A DNA stretch of 64,000 nt from Adiantum capillus-veneris. Lineage: Eukaryota > Streptophyta > Polypodiopsida > Polypodiales > Pteridaceae. The stretch lies in assembly GCA_014529385.2 (NCBI GenBank), contig CM043967.1, forward strand, positions 10,866,001-10,930,000. Reading direction: 5' to 3'. Below, one piece after another: positions 25,002 through 35,599 of the stretch; positions within the stretch are counted from its first letter, which is position 1; each line of letters begins with the position of its first letter. The notes beneath the pieces were generated by a model that saw only the letters and a list, made by a program, of their open reading frames with translations, was not told the origin of the DNA and made no database searches. A program made the position numbers and the translations under genes.

Positions 25002-25634
25002 ATTAGTGGATGTCGACTGAAGAAATATCATCTACCACTCACACAGGAGATGCTCCAACAAATCCATCAAGGAAAACAACGGATGAAGGAAAAACAAAGA
25101 GTACGAGAGGAAGCTCAAGCAGAAGCACAAGAACACATAGCAAAAAGAAGACTTCTACGAAAACAACAACAAAGTGGAGCACCATTGCGAAACAATGCCA
25201 TTTGACTGACGAAGTTGGATGAAGACGCAGTGGAGCCAATAATTACAGTCAAAGTGGGTGGCAATCAAGTTGAATCAACGGCATTGCTTGATTCTAGAGC
25301 TCAAGCAAATTTGATCTCTTACGGATTATACTAATAGCTCAAATCCACAGGTCAACTTCATCCTACTCCTCAAGTGCAAGAAAGTAGTACAAAACACCCG
25401 TTGAAAACATTGGGATGGACTATATTGCATGTACAAATACATCAATATATTTACCCACACAAATTCTATGTGGTGGAGGATGAAAGCACACAACACCCAA
25501 TGATGTTGGGACAACCTTGGCAAAAAGAGTACAATGTGCAGATAGATTGGAATGCGAATGCAGTCAAAATTCAGCATGCACATGAACAACAGGTGATAGA
25601 CTTTGCTCAACAATACTGGAATAATAACCTGTAA
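25002..25634 (+). pseudogene. Second retropepsin-like domain, downstream of integrase
   Basis: The integrase frame continues. A charged helical linker (K-Q-R-M-K-E-K-Q-R-V-R-E-E, about 25070-25150) is followed by a domain shaped like a retroviral aspartic protease. Its active-site-like strand A-L-L-D-S-R-A-Q-A-N-L-I-S has the Asp at 25290-25292 and an Arg codon AGA (25296-25298) where Gly is expected. Further on come a hydrophobic strand, F-Y-V-V and M-M-L-G-Q-P-W (about 25498-25520), matching the usual I-L-G-R-P-W. Stops lie at 25203-25205 and 25332-25337. The element already has a normal protease before RT. Related domains occur at 49.1-49.35 kb and 62.9-63.3 kb. The changed Gly argues against ordinary catalysis in this copy. 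Confidence 0.62.
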
Positions 25635-26324
25635 GCAATGCAATCACTGGAAAAAGAACCACGAATTCCAACCAAGAACCACATGATACCAAAAGTCGAC
25701 AGGTAAAAGCCAACCATGCTAATTACAGACATACGAAGTCACCGGCTGCAATGCAAAGACATAGGATACCAAAACAAGAGAAACAAGTATGGATGCGGAA
25801 GGATAGAAATGACATGGCAGACAAACGACAATGCAACCAAAGAATTCAACCGAAGCAGATAGTTCAACCAAAAACCAAGGGCATAAAACAGATATGGATC
25901 CCAAAGAATTCAACCGAAACAGATAGTTCAACCAAAAACCAAGGGCATAAAACAGATATGGATCCCAAAGAAAATGCTTAGCAATAACCCAAATGTCACT
26001 CGCATTTGGATACCAAAACCAAAGCAAAAGGAACTCCCTTCAGTACAAGCAACGATGGAAGGCAGACAGTTGTAGTTGAAAAAAGGCAACCGACTTATGT
26101 GGATGCCAATTAGCAACAAAACAGTGGCAACAAAGAAAGTAGCCAAACATCTACAAAAACCGGCAAAAGCAAAATACCAATGGAAAGCAAAGGCAATACG
26201 GTCCACGGCCATTCCGGCCAAGCCAATCCTCTCCATAGAAACAGCTACAGCTATATCAACGGAAGCGGCAAAGCGATTGCCTTTTGCAAAAAAGACAATT
26301 AAACAGAGAGCAGTAGAGTTATAG
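25635..26324 (+). pseudogene. Polyprotein tail with repeated W-x-P-K motifs
   Basis: The same frame as integrase runs on to TAG near 26322, with a few stops. It is basic, low in complexity, and carries three spaced motifs in frame: K-Q-I-W-I-P-K, T-R-I-W-I-P-K and R-L-M-W-M-P (about 25950-26115). Element C has two similar Q-I-W-V-P-K / L-V-W-V-P-K sites in the equivalent position (62456-62617). Function unknown; it could be a short binding motif in a disordered tail. Confidence 0.45.
25841..25970 (+). repeat. 64-bp tandem duplication in the polyprotein tail
   Basis: Two nearly identical 64-bp units start at 25841 and 25905. As 64 is not a multiple of three, the duplication itself shifts the frame. 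Confidence 0.85.
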
Positions 26325-28136
26325 CTGTTACTTGCAAAGAAAACAGGAAACCTTGACGGCGAATGCCAATAAGCATCTTGCTTATTCCCTTCTCCTACAC
26401 AGCATTAATTTTTCCATGCATTGATCGAGTAGGCATAAAATAGGGCCACATTAATCGGCCAAGCATTAGCACAAATTTTTCAACCTATGCACAACACATA
26501 CTCCGAGGCGATACCTTGTCGTCCAGGAGGACTCTGGCTAGGAGGGGGGGAGGCATTCTCAAATGCAGAACCAATAGCAGAAAGAGCAAAAAAAGGGCAT
26601 GATTTTTTACTATTTTGATTGCGAAATTTTCTGGACTAACCCAAGTATAGATGCCCTTATACAGCATGTATCTATAGGTATATGGGACCAAATGCCAAAT
26701 CAAGCCCCTAGGTGTGTGTATATAAATAGAAATAGCCATTTTTCGGGCAAAATATTGGTAAAATGGAGAAATCCGGCCATAAAAATTGCATGTGAGTGTA
26801 TATAATGTTTGCGGTGATGTTTGTGATTTATTATGATTTTTGGGGATTTTCTAGGTTTGATTTGCTCTTTTCCTTTTAATTTTGCTAATTTTCGACAGAA
26901 AAAATTCAAAAATACAAAAAGCAGGTGAAAAACGGTCGTAATGAAAAACAAAAAATGTGGGGATGATCGGTGACTATAGGACAACCTATGGTACATCAGG
27001 GGTGCAATTACGAGACTGGAGCGAAAAGCGTGTTTTGGCCAGGTTTTGATCGAAATGCCAAATTTCTGGTAAACAGAGCAAATGGAGTCCAAATCAATAA
27101 AATTTTTAGCCTAAACCGCATCTCGCAAGAAGATAGGAGCACATGTCAAATTTCATGAAAAGTGGTTCGGGGACCTCCATTATAAGAAATTTTCACCTCA
27201 TTTTTAGCTCACTTTCACTATTGACTTTGTGGAGAGAGCTTCTATCACCTAGAGCGGATGGACCTCCCAATAGCTTCTACGACGCATACGACTACCTGAC
27301 GAGCTCCAGACATGAGAGGTAGGCTCACCACCTTGAGCTTTTCGCGCATGTTTGTAGTTTTGTTACGAAAACTAGCGTTGGGTTCACACACAAAACGGGC
27401 GGTAGTGACCCACAAGTAGAGACGGCGGTCCAATGGCTAACCCAAAAGCAACAAGACTTCATCGGAAGCTTACCCTAGACTAGGAGACCAGTCCTGGATG
27501 ACCAAAGGCAGTAGAAAACCATCGGGAAAAACCCTAATTCCTAGAAACCCTCAAGAGGCCACCAAATGGGAAATCGACGAAAAGGCGACCAAATGCTACC
27601 AAAATTCATGGGTGGGAGCATCTCGATATGCTCGACAAGTCTATGTGACCCACATAACCAAAAAGTGACCCAAAGCGGCACTACACTTCAGAAACGGCAT
27701 CAGACACACAAAGCGTCAAATTGCTCTCGCGGCCAAACCGCATGCCCCTTTGCCACCAAACTTCACGAGCGGCTTTCCTAGACCATCAACAACCAAGTCC
27801 TATGGTGGTAGACCACCACTAATCATCGAAGGTATGTAAACGCAACCATGGGTGCTTCTAGAGCGACAAATTGCCAAATGAAGCTCCGATGAAGCCAAAG
27901 TCGACAAAAACCATACGGCAAGGATCCCCAGGGGATCGGGAAGCTATGGAGACCAACATCAAGAAATTTCATCGCCAAGAAACACTCCAAAAGTCAGAAA
28001 ACAGCTCGGAGGCTCTGAAGTCCACACAGGGAGTTATTCTCTATCCATTTGACTTTTTTGTTGAAATTAGGCTTAAAAGGGACTCAAGGGGACCAAGGGC
28101 AGGCACTAGGAGCACAATCCATGCAAAAATCATCGG
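26325..28136 (+). other. Noncoding region between pol and accessory ORF
   Basis: About 1.8 kb with no convincing domain or conserved frame. It leads into the downstream palindrome cluster and may hold regulatory or splice signals for the 3' ORF, which I cannot demonstrate. Confidence 0.55.
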
Positions 28137-29014
28137 AGACATCCTATGCGTAGGATGTCTCAAGGGCATTTCTTGGCATAGACTCCAACATTTTTCATCA
28201 GACACATTTTCTAAATGACCTTTACGTGCTATCCACCAAGTCTCATCACATTTGGACCATAATTGACCTCATATGCATGAAAAAACGCAAAGTTAGGACA
28301 TAGAGGCAATAATGGGCCGTAGACCTACCAAATCTTGTCCAAATCACATGAAACTTTCACAACACATTCACCAACACATCAACAAGCAATCTGTGTGGTC
28401 AGAAGCAAAAATTAGTAAAGTAGACATCCTACGTGTAGGATGTCTATTTGACTTTTTGGGCCTGCAGAGGATGTTTGTTCATTACGGATCATATCACCTC
28501 ATCATCAAGAGCTCATATATCAATTTTGAAGCCATTCTAATCATTTTTGACCCCCAACACCTTCAAAATACACTTTTAGAGCCCAAAAACACTACACAAG
28601 CTCTTACAAGCATCAATCATTGTCCAAATCCAAATCCAAGAGCATAGCCATGTTCCATAGGCCAAGGACTACCCACAGAACAAATCTCATGTCATTTTGA
28701 TGAAATAGACATCCTACGCGTAGGATGTCTCTAGCATAATTTAGGCCTTCTGTGCAAAAAGTGACACCATGGGAGCCAATACCATGGTGCAATGAGCCCA
28801 TATACCAATTTTCAACCCATTTGGACATCAATTGCTACCTATTATGGACTTTCTACCCAATTTGTGACCTAATGCCTGAATCAGCCAAAAAATCCACTTT
28901 TTGATATCCAAATCCAAATCCAAGCACATAGCCATGTCCAATGAGCCATGCACTACCAGCATGTCAAGTATCAACCCATTCTGATGAAAAAGACATCCTA
29001 CGCGTAGGATGTCT
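28137..29014. repeat. Downstream cluster of 24-bp palindromes in a ~285-bp array
   Basis: Copies at 28137-28160, 28422-28445 (each one mismatch), 28707-28730 and 28991-29014 (both perfect). Start-to-start distances are 285, 285 and 284 bp. The spacer sequence is strongly diverged between units; only short stretches such as CCAAATCCAAATCCAAG (before the third and fourth copies) remain alike. The mismatches are C-to-T-type changes in the central CGCG. Confidence 0.95.
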
Positions 29015-29165
29015 AAATGGAAAATTTTGGCCAGATTTGCACTGTGAGCACATGCACAGCTTCACAAGTTCCTTTTAAGCTTTATTTTCAATTTTCAAGT
29101 CATTTGGATAGTTAAAACTCAGTTTCTCAGTTAATATGAAAAAAACGCTAACTTCGGACTACTGA

Positions 29166-30140
29166 GTGCAACAGGATCTATGGCAGCCGGCGAAGTCACC
29201 GGCAAAGAAGAAAAGAATGACCATCAAGGATTACCTAGAAGAAGTGGAGCCCTTCGTCATACCAAAAGGAACACTAAAGCCCACCAGCACATGGATCCAA
29301 GAAGATCTGTTAGAGTCCAACGACCTAAAGATCTACCAAGGAGTATTCAAAGACACTGAAGGGAATGTCATCGAGCTACCAATGCTGCTGCGAGAACTCA
29401 ATGAGTTTGTAAGAAGCAAGACGGCCGGGTACTTGGAGAAGATTGATCTCCACAACTACTTTGAAGCAGTACAAGCAGGGGTGGACATAAAGAGGGTCTG
29501 GGAGTTTGTGACAACCATCAAAGAAGATGGAGTGGCCAAAGTAACAGATCTACAAGGCAAACCAGAAACAGAAATAATCATCACTGAGCAGGTTGTAGCA
29601 GATGCACTAGACCTCTCCAACAAGGGGGATAGTGTAACTAAAAGAAGGGATGAGGTCAAGGTGTACAATGAGAAGAAAGGAAACTACACCTTTGAAGATA
29701 TTGCAAGCCCAAGAAGGGCAATCATGATCCAGTTGTACAACCAATACTTCCACAGTGTACGAAGAGGCCACAGAAGTACAGAATGCCACTAGGTGCAATT
29801 ACCACGACATTCACTTGGGCAATAACGCCAAAGGCACCCCAAAGATAATCAATTATACAGCGTATATACATGAAAACATAGTAAAGATGGGTAACAAGAA
29901 GCCAACATATATTGTGCCAAGAGAACTAATCACAAAGGTGATTTATGGGGCACTCCACGCAAAAGGAAGGTGGCTTGAACCCCTGTCTCAGAATGACTCG
30001 CTGAAGCTAAAAGAAGACAAAGAAGACGAGCCACAAAGAGCACCAAGGGTTGCCACAAGACTGAAAAGACGGCTAGAGCCTATTTTAGAAGAGCAGCCAG
30101 AGCAAAAGAAAGGAAAGGAGGAATTTTCCCAAGTGCCTCC
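29166..30140 (+). pseudogene. Accessory ORF of the giant element, N-terminal part
   Basis: A coding stretch of no recognised family. The frame is open from 29166; the first in-frame ATG is 29217 (M-T-I-K-D-Y-L-E-E). It encodes a mixed, mostly helical soluble domain (about 180 residues), shifts by +1 near 29750, and continues through a conserved-looking segment (Y-H-D-I-H-L-G) to a basic tail rich in Lys, Arg and Glu. The copia insertion interrupts it at 30141 and it resumes at 35600. I see no signal peptide or membrane segment, so it does not look like an env-like protein. Confidence 0.55.
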
Positions 30141-30867
30141 TGTTAAGAAATAAGACGTAGCTAAATAGATATTTGAGTAGATTACTTAATGGAGAGAGAT
30201 AGATTTCACACACAAGAGATTATAGAGTAGAGAGAGAGAGAGAGAGAGTACACAGGATATACGTGGTTCACCCAATGTGGGCTACGTCCACGGGAAAGTA
30301 GCCACTCAATGGCTTTAGCACTTCAAAAGAAGAAGTAGTTTACAAAGGGATTAAACCCTTAATAGAGCTCCCGCCTTGCTTCACTCTCACCACCGCACAC
30401 TCACCTTGTTGCATCAACTTCACACTATGAAATGTGTGTAGAAATGGCCTCCTTTTATAGTCCAAAACGGTTGCCCTCTCTTATGAGAGGCAGCCATGTG
30501 TAGCCGCCCTTGTGCGAATAAGTCCAAATCGGACCCTCCAATCCGCCCACGTGTGGCCGCCCTTGAGAAGACAAGTCCGCTTTTGAATTCGGCCACCGGC
30601 CATTGACTTCCGACCACACCGGCCACCGGCCAACCGACCAGTTGTTTTACGACCACTTTTCGGCCGCCGTCCGGCCATAATATTCCGGCGAAAAGGAATA
30701 TTCCGGCGAGGGAATAAAGTTGCCCCTGATTCTTGTCCGTGAAAATTTTGGTTTTTGATGAGTGATTTTCCTTCACGCACGATGGCTTCTCCTCATAATG
30801 GGGGCCTTACAAATGTGCGCTTTTAACACAGAAGATTACAAGGGTAAATCAGGCTCCATACTTAACA
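30141..30867 (-). repeat. 3' LTR of the nested copia element
   Basis: 727 bp. It lacks a segment of about 35-40 bp (the GC-rich hairpin) and another of about 13 bp present in the 5' LTR. Confidence 0.93.
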
Positions 30868-30927
30868 ATCTCCCACTTGGAGACTGATCTCAAAACCAAA
30901 CCTGTGACTGCTTTCCATTCTGGCTTC

Positions 30928-31689
30928 TTATCCTTGAATGCCGATTGAAGATGAGCAAAAGCTCAACTTCTCCTTGTTGACCACCTTTGTAAACATGTCT
31001 GCAGGATTTTCACTTATATGCACCTTTCCTAGCTTTAGTTGTCCCTCTTCCACAAGAGTGCGTATGAAGTGATATCTCACCTCAATGTGCTTTGTCCTTG
31101 AATGAAAGGCTGAGTTCTTTGCAAGATGGATAGCGCTTTGTCTATCACTGTACAAGACACAATTGTCTTGTTTGAATCCAAGCTCTTCTGAGAATCTGTG
31201 AAGCCACATAATTTCTTTGCTTGCCTCCGTCATTGCTACATACTCTGCTTCCGTGGCAGAAAGTGAAACCACTTTCTGCAGCTTTGAAGCCCAGCTTATT
31301 GTCGTGCCTCCAACCATGAACACATAGCCAGTAGTGCTCCTTCGAGTATCTTTGTCACTTGCCATATCTGCATCAGCATACCCTTCTAGAAAAATATCAG
31401 TTCCTCCAAAATACAAAGCATTTGTTGTTGTCCCTTTTAGATACCTAAGTATCCACTTCACAGCTTGCCAATGCTCTTTACCTGGGTTGTCCATGAACCT
31501 ACTCACAAATCCCACTGCATGTGCAATGTCTGGCCTTGTCCATACCATAGCATACATTAGAGAACCTACCGCTGCAGCATATGGAACTTTAGACATATAG
31601 GCTATCTCCTCTTGTGTCTTTGGACACATATCCTTCGTTAGTTTAAAATGACCAGCCAAAGGTGTAGAAACTGGTTTTGCATTTTGCAT
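30928..31689 (-). pseudogene. Copia RT C-terminus and RNase H
   Basis: Minus-strand end of the copia polyprotein, running in a different frame from the rest. It begins with M-Q-N-A-K-P-V-S-T-P-L, continues through R-P-D-I-A-H-A-V, then RNase H with its acidic residues in Y-A-D-A-D, S-A-T-E-A-E-Y and Y-S-D-R-Q-S-A. It ends in the standard copia tail (N-P-A-D-M-F-T-K) close to the polypurine tract. RNase H would degrade the RNA strand during cDNA synthesis. Confidence 0.85.
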
Positions 31690-32482
31690 TGCAAACCTTT
31701 CTAGTACCTTCTTGATGTAATATTTTTGTTTTCATTGAAAAATATTTAGATAGCTCCTCTTTTAGGTCTTTGATGTCCTGCATGTTAGCACTTGCAATCA
31801 GCATGTCATCAACATACAACATTAGGATGATGAACTTCCCATCTCCCAAATTCTTTGTGTAGACGCAGTGATCCGAGTTGCATATTGTGAATCCATGATC
31901 CAACATCCATCGATCAAACTTCAAGTACCATTGTCTTGATGCTTGCTTTGAACCATACAAGCTCTTCTTTAATGTGCAAACCATTTTCTCCTTACCTTTT
32001 ACTTCATACCCCTTTGGTTAAAGCATGTAGATTTCCTCCTCTAAGTCACCGTGAGGGAATACTGTATTTACATCCATTTGCTCGAGATTTAAATCATGAG
32101 CAGCCACAAAGCTTAAGACAAGCCTAATTGAGTTCATTTTTACAACAGGAGAAAATATGTCATTGAAGTCAATACCTTTCTTTTGAGAAAACCCTTTTAC
32201 CACAAGCCTAGACTTGTACCTTTTCTTCCCACCTTCTTCTTCCTTCAGCTTGTACACCCATTTGTTTTGAAGTGCCCGCTTACCTTTAGGCAACTCAACC
32301 AACTCCCATGTTTGGTTTCGATGTAGTGAGACCATCTCCACTTGCATGCTCTTCGTCCATTCTTCTTTGGATTCATGTTGCATAGCTTCTTCGTATGATT
32401 CGGGCTCTCCAGAATCTGAGATCAAGAGATGGTTGAAGGAAGGAACAAACCTTTCTGGAGGTCTACTTGCTCTTGTAGATCT
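31690..32482 (-). pseudogene. Copia reverse transcriptase with stop codon and deletion
   Basis: RT in the same frame as gag-pol, separated from it by a TGA (32483-32485) and containing a TAA at 32018-32020 where Gln is usual before P-K-G-Y. Motifs include N-K-W-V-Y-K-L-K, K-S-R-L-V-V-K-G-F and the catalytic Y-V-D-D-M (about 31815). Near 31720 roughly 30 residues are missing, between the F-S-M-K segment and the Y-I-K-K-V-L-E-R-F segment, and the frame shifts. The 52.5-kb copy keeps part of the lost piece. Confidence 0.85.
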
Positions 32483-34738
32483 TCAGGGAATAGGTTGAGG
32501 CTCCTCATTTGGTTGACGTTGTTGCACATTGTCACCGTTTGCAGTCCTTGAGTCTTCACCATCCTCAAGCTCCATGTACTCATCACCTGTTTCTTTTGTT
32601 TGTTTTCTTTCCAAGTAATCTTTGTACATATTTTGTTCGTTAAAAATTACATCCCTACTCCTTAAGATTTTACCATCTTCAGGATTCCATAGGCGATACC
32701 CAAAGTCACCTTCTTCATAGCCAATGAAGAAACACTTTTTGGACTTTGCATCTAGCTTTGATCTTAGGCTTCTATCTATGTGCATGAAAGCCTCACACCC
32801 AAATACTTTGAAAAATGCATAATTCACCGGTTTACTTGTCCATGCCTCTTCTGGAACTCCCCCATCCAATGCCGTTGAGGGTGACCGGTTGATTAAGTAC
32901 ACAGACGTACTTACAGCTTCCTCCCAAAGCTCAAACGGTAGGCCTGCATGTAGCCGCATGCTTCGTGCTCGCTCCATGATTGTCCTGATCATCCTTTCCG
33001 AAATACCATTTTGTTGAGGTGTCCTTGGGGTTGTCCTTTGCCTCTGAATGCCATTGCTAGCACAAAAGCTTTCAAAAGCTTGGCTGCAATATTCACCTCC
33101 GTTGTCGGATCTGAGGCATTTAACCTTGGTACCTGTTTCATTCTCCACAAAGGCTTTCCACCTTTGAAATATGGAAAATACATCGGATTTATTCTTCATA
33201 ACATAAACCCATGTTTTTCTAGTCGCATCGTCTATGAATGTTACATAGTACAATGAGCCACCAAGTGATGGTGTACTTGCTGGACCCCAAACATCAGAAT
33301 GAACCAAGTCAAGTTTTTTTATTTTTCTTTCATTTCTTGATTTTTGAAATTTTACCCTCTTTTGTTTACCATAAACACAATCTTCACAGAACTCTAAGTC
33401 CACTTCTTTCAAACCTGGTAGAAGCTTCTTTGTTTGAAGGATTTGCATTCCTTTGACACTCATATGCCCAAGCCGGTAGTGCCACACTGCACTGTCAACT
33501 TCTGTAGTTGTTGCTGCACAAGCTGAAGGTTGCATGCTAACAGTACACAAGTAAAGTGTACCGACCTTTTCTCCCTTGGCAACCACCAAAGATCCCTTTG
33601 AGATCTTCCACCGTTTGTTTCCGAATGCAATGTTGTGACCTTCATCGTCCAATTGTCCTGTAGAGATTAAATTTTTGCGAAGGGAAGGAACATGCCTAAC
33701 ATCTTTAAGCTTCCATTCATTTCCGTTAGCAGTTTTGACAGAAACTATACCTTTGCCGACAATCTCACAAACTTCATCATCTCCCAAGTATACATACCCA
33801 AAATTACCTTTGGTGTAGTCTTGGAAATGTTGCTTGTGTGGTGTCGCATGGAATGAAGCCCCGGAATCTACTATCCAGGAATTAGACACATTATCTAATG
33901 AGAGAATTAGAGCATCTTTCTCTACTTTACCTGCCACATTGGCCTCCGATGTTGGCTTGTTGTCTTGAGACCCTGTCTCCTTCTTCTTCTTGGACCAGCA
34001 ATCCTTCTTGACGTGGCCCTTCTTGCCGCAGTTCCAACATTCAAGAACTGACTTTGTGCGTGACTTGCTCCGCCTTGAGCGATCACGACCCTTTTGGTTT
34101 TTGAACCTCTCCTTAGGCCTTCCTCTTGTTTCCACTGACAATGCAACACTTGATGATTCCCCTGTGCTTCTCCTTCGTATTTCCTCGCTTAGGAGAACAG
34201 CCACAACATCATCAAACTTAAGAGTATTTGTGCCAGAAATAGAATTACTTACAGCCATCACAAGGCTGTCCCAACTATCCGGTAGAGATGATAGTATAAG
34301 GAGAGCTCGCACTTCTTCATCGAAATTGATTTTCACCGATCGAAGTTGACTTGTGTTTGTGTTAAAGTCATTTAGGTGTTCTTCAACTGAACCATTCTCT
34401 GTCATCTTTAGATTGAACAAGCGCTTCATAATAAATACCTTATTGGATGCCGATGGTTTCTCGTAGAAGTCGTCAAGTGACTTCATCAAGTCCTCCGTGG
34501 TCTTCATCTCCGAAACATTGAAGGCCACCGTTGACGCCAAGATTAACCGGATTGTTCCCAGTGCCTTTCGATCAAGGACAATCCATGCTTCATCTGCCAT
34601 TGTTGCGGGCTTCTTCGCAAGACCGCCTAGTGGCAAATAGAGGTCCTTCTGGTAGAGGTAGTCTTCAATTTGCATCTTCCAATGTTGGTAGTTTTTGCCA
34701 TTGAACTTCTCAATCTTGAGCTTCCCTTCCTCCGCCAT
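32483..34738 (-). pseudogene. Copia gag, protease and integrase
   Basis: An uninterrupted frame of 751 codons from ATG 34736-34738; a GTG nine bases further upstream is in frame but less likely. Order: gag domain (residues 1-200); CCHC knuckle C-x2-C-x4-H-x4-C (about 234-247); protease with D-S-G-A at Asp 291; integrase zinc site (H420, H425, C451, C454); integrase triad Asp 482, Asp 545, Glu 581, with 35 residues between the last two. It ends at a TGA fitting CGA-to-TGA. Its good state compared with the gypsy ORFs around it agrees with a younger insertion. Confidence 0.93.
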
Positions 34739-34797
34739 AACTCCCACTCAATTCAAGGAATCCTTTCCTTGAGATAATTTAGCTACGAGCAAACCTT

Positions 34798-34811
34798 GCT
34801 CTGATACCAGT
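34798..34811 (-). other. Primer binding site of the nested copia element
   Basis: The minus strand reads ACTGGTATCAGAGC next to the 5' LTR, an exact core match to the initiator-Met tRNA site. Confidence 0.92.
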
Positions 34812-34896
34812 TGTTAGGAAATAAGACGTAGCTAAATAGATATTTGAGTAGATTACTTAATGGAGAGAGATAGATTTCACACACAAGAGATTATAG

Positions 34897-34935
<39 letters not shown>

Positions 34936-35599
34936 CACGATATACGTGGTTCACCCAATGTGGGCTACATCCACGGGAAAGCAGCCACTCAATGGCTTTA
35001 GCACTTCAAAGGAAGAAGTAGTTTACAAAGGGATTAAACCCTTAATAGAGCTCCCGCCTTGCTTCACTCTCACCACCTCACACTCACCTTGTTGCATCAA
35101 CTTCACACTATGAAATGTGTGTAGAAATGGCCTCCTTTTATAGGCCAAAAGGGTTGCCCTCTCTTATGAGAGGCAGCCATGTTTAGCCGCCCTTGTGCGA
35201 ATAAGTCCAAATCGGACCCTCCAATCCGCCCATGTGTGGCCGCCCTTGAGAACACAAGTCCGCTTTTGAATTCGGCCACCGGCCATTGACTTCCGACCAC
35301 ACCGGCCACCGGCCATTAACTACCGGCCAACCGACCGGTTGTTTCCCGACCACTTTCCGGCCGCCGTCCGGCCATAATATTCTGACGAAAAGGAATATTC
35401 CGGCGAGGGAAAAAAAAGTCTCGGGGGCCTCCGCCCCCGAGGCCCCTAAAGTTGCCCCTGATTCTTATCCGTGAAAATTTTGGTTTCCGGTGAGTGATTT
35501 TCCTTCACGCACAATGGCTTCTCCTCATAATGGGGGCCTTACAAATGTGCGCTTTTACCACAGAAGATTACAAGGGTAAATCAGGCTCCATACTTAACA
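34812..35599 (-). repeat. 5' LTR of the nested copia element
   Basis: 788 bp with TG...CA ends. It contains a (GA)n tract (34902-34931), a TATA box on the minus strand (35134-35142, TATAAAAGG) and a GC-rich hairpin at 35420-35441. Confidence 0.93.
35134..35142 (-). promoter_or_regulatory. TATA box of the copia 5' LTR
   Basis: TATAAAAGG on the minus strand, conserved in the plus-strand copy at 53892-53900. Confidence 0.6.

Larger units (their letters stand above)
30141..35599 (-). mobile_element. Ty1/copia retrotransposon nested in the giant element
   Basis: A 5.46-kb minus-strand element with LTRs 34812-35599 (5') and 30141-30867 (3'), an initiator-Met PBS next to the 5' LTR, and a polypurine tract by the 3' LTR (minus strand reads AAGTGGGAGAT). 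It is broken by two in-frame stops and a deletion in RT. The 5-bp flanks (CCTCC and CTTGC) do not match, so no target duplication is visible. Protein order gag-protease-integrase-RT-RNase H is typical copia; gag and pol resemble TNT1-type elements. A truncated plus-strand relative is at 52529-54232. Confidence 0.93.

Noticed and set aside
15988-29014. Spaced palindromic repeats as a CRISPR array
   Set aside because: Plant retrotransposon context, spacers about 280 bp and mutually related, and no cas genes.
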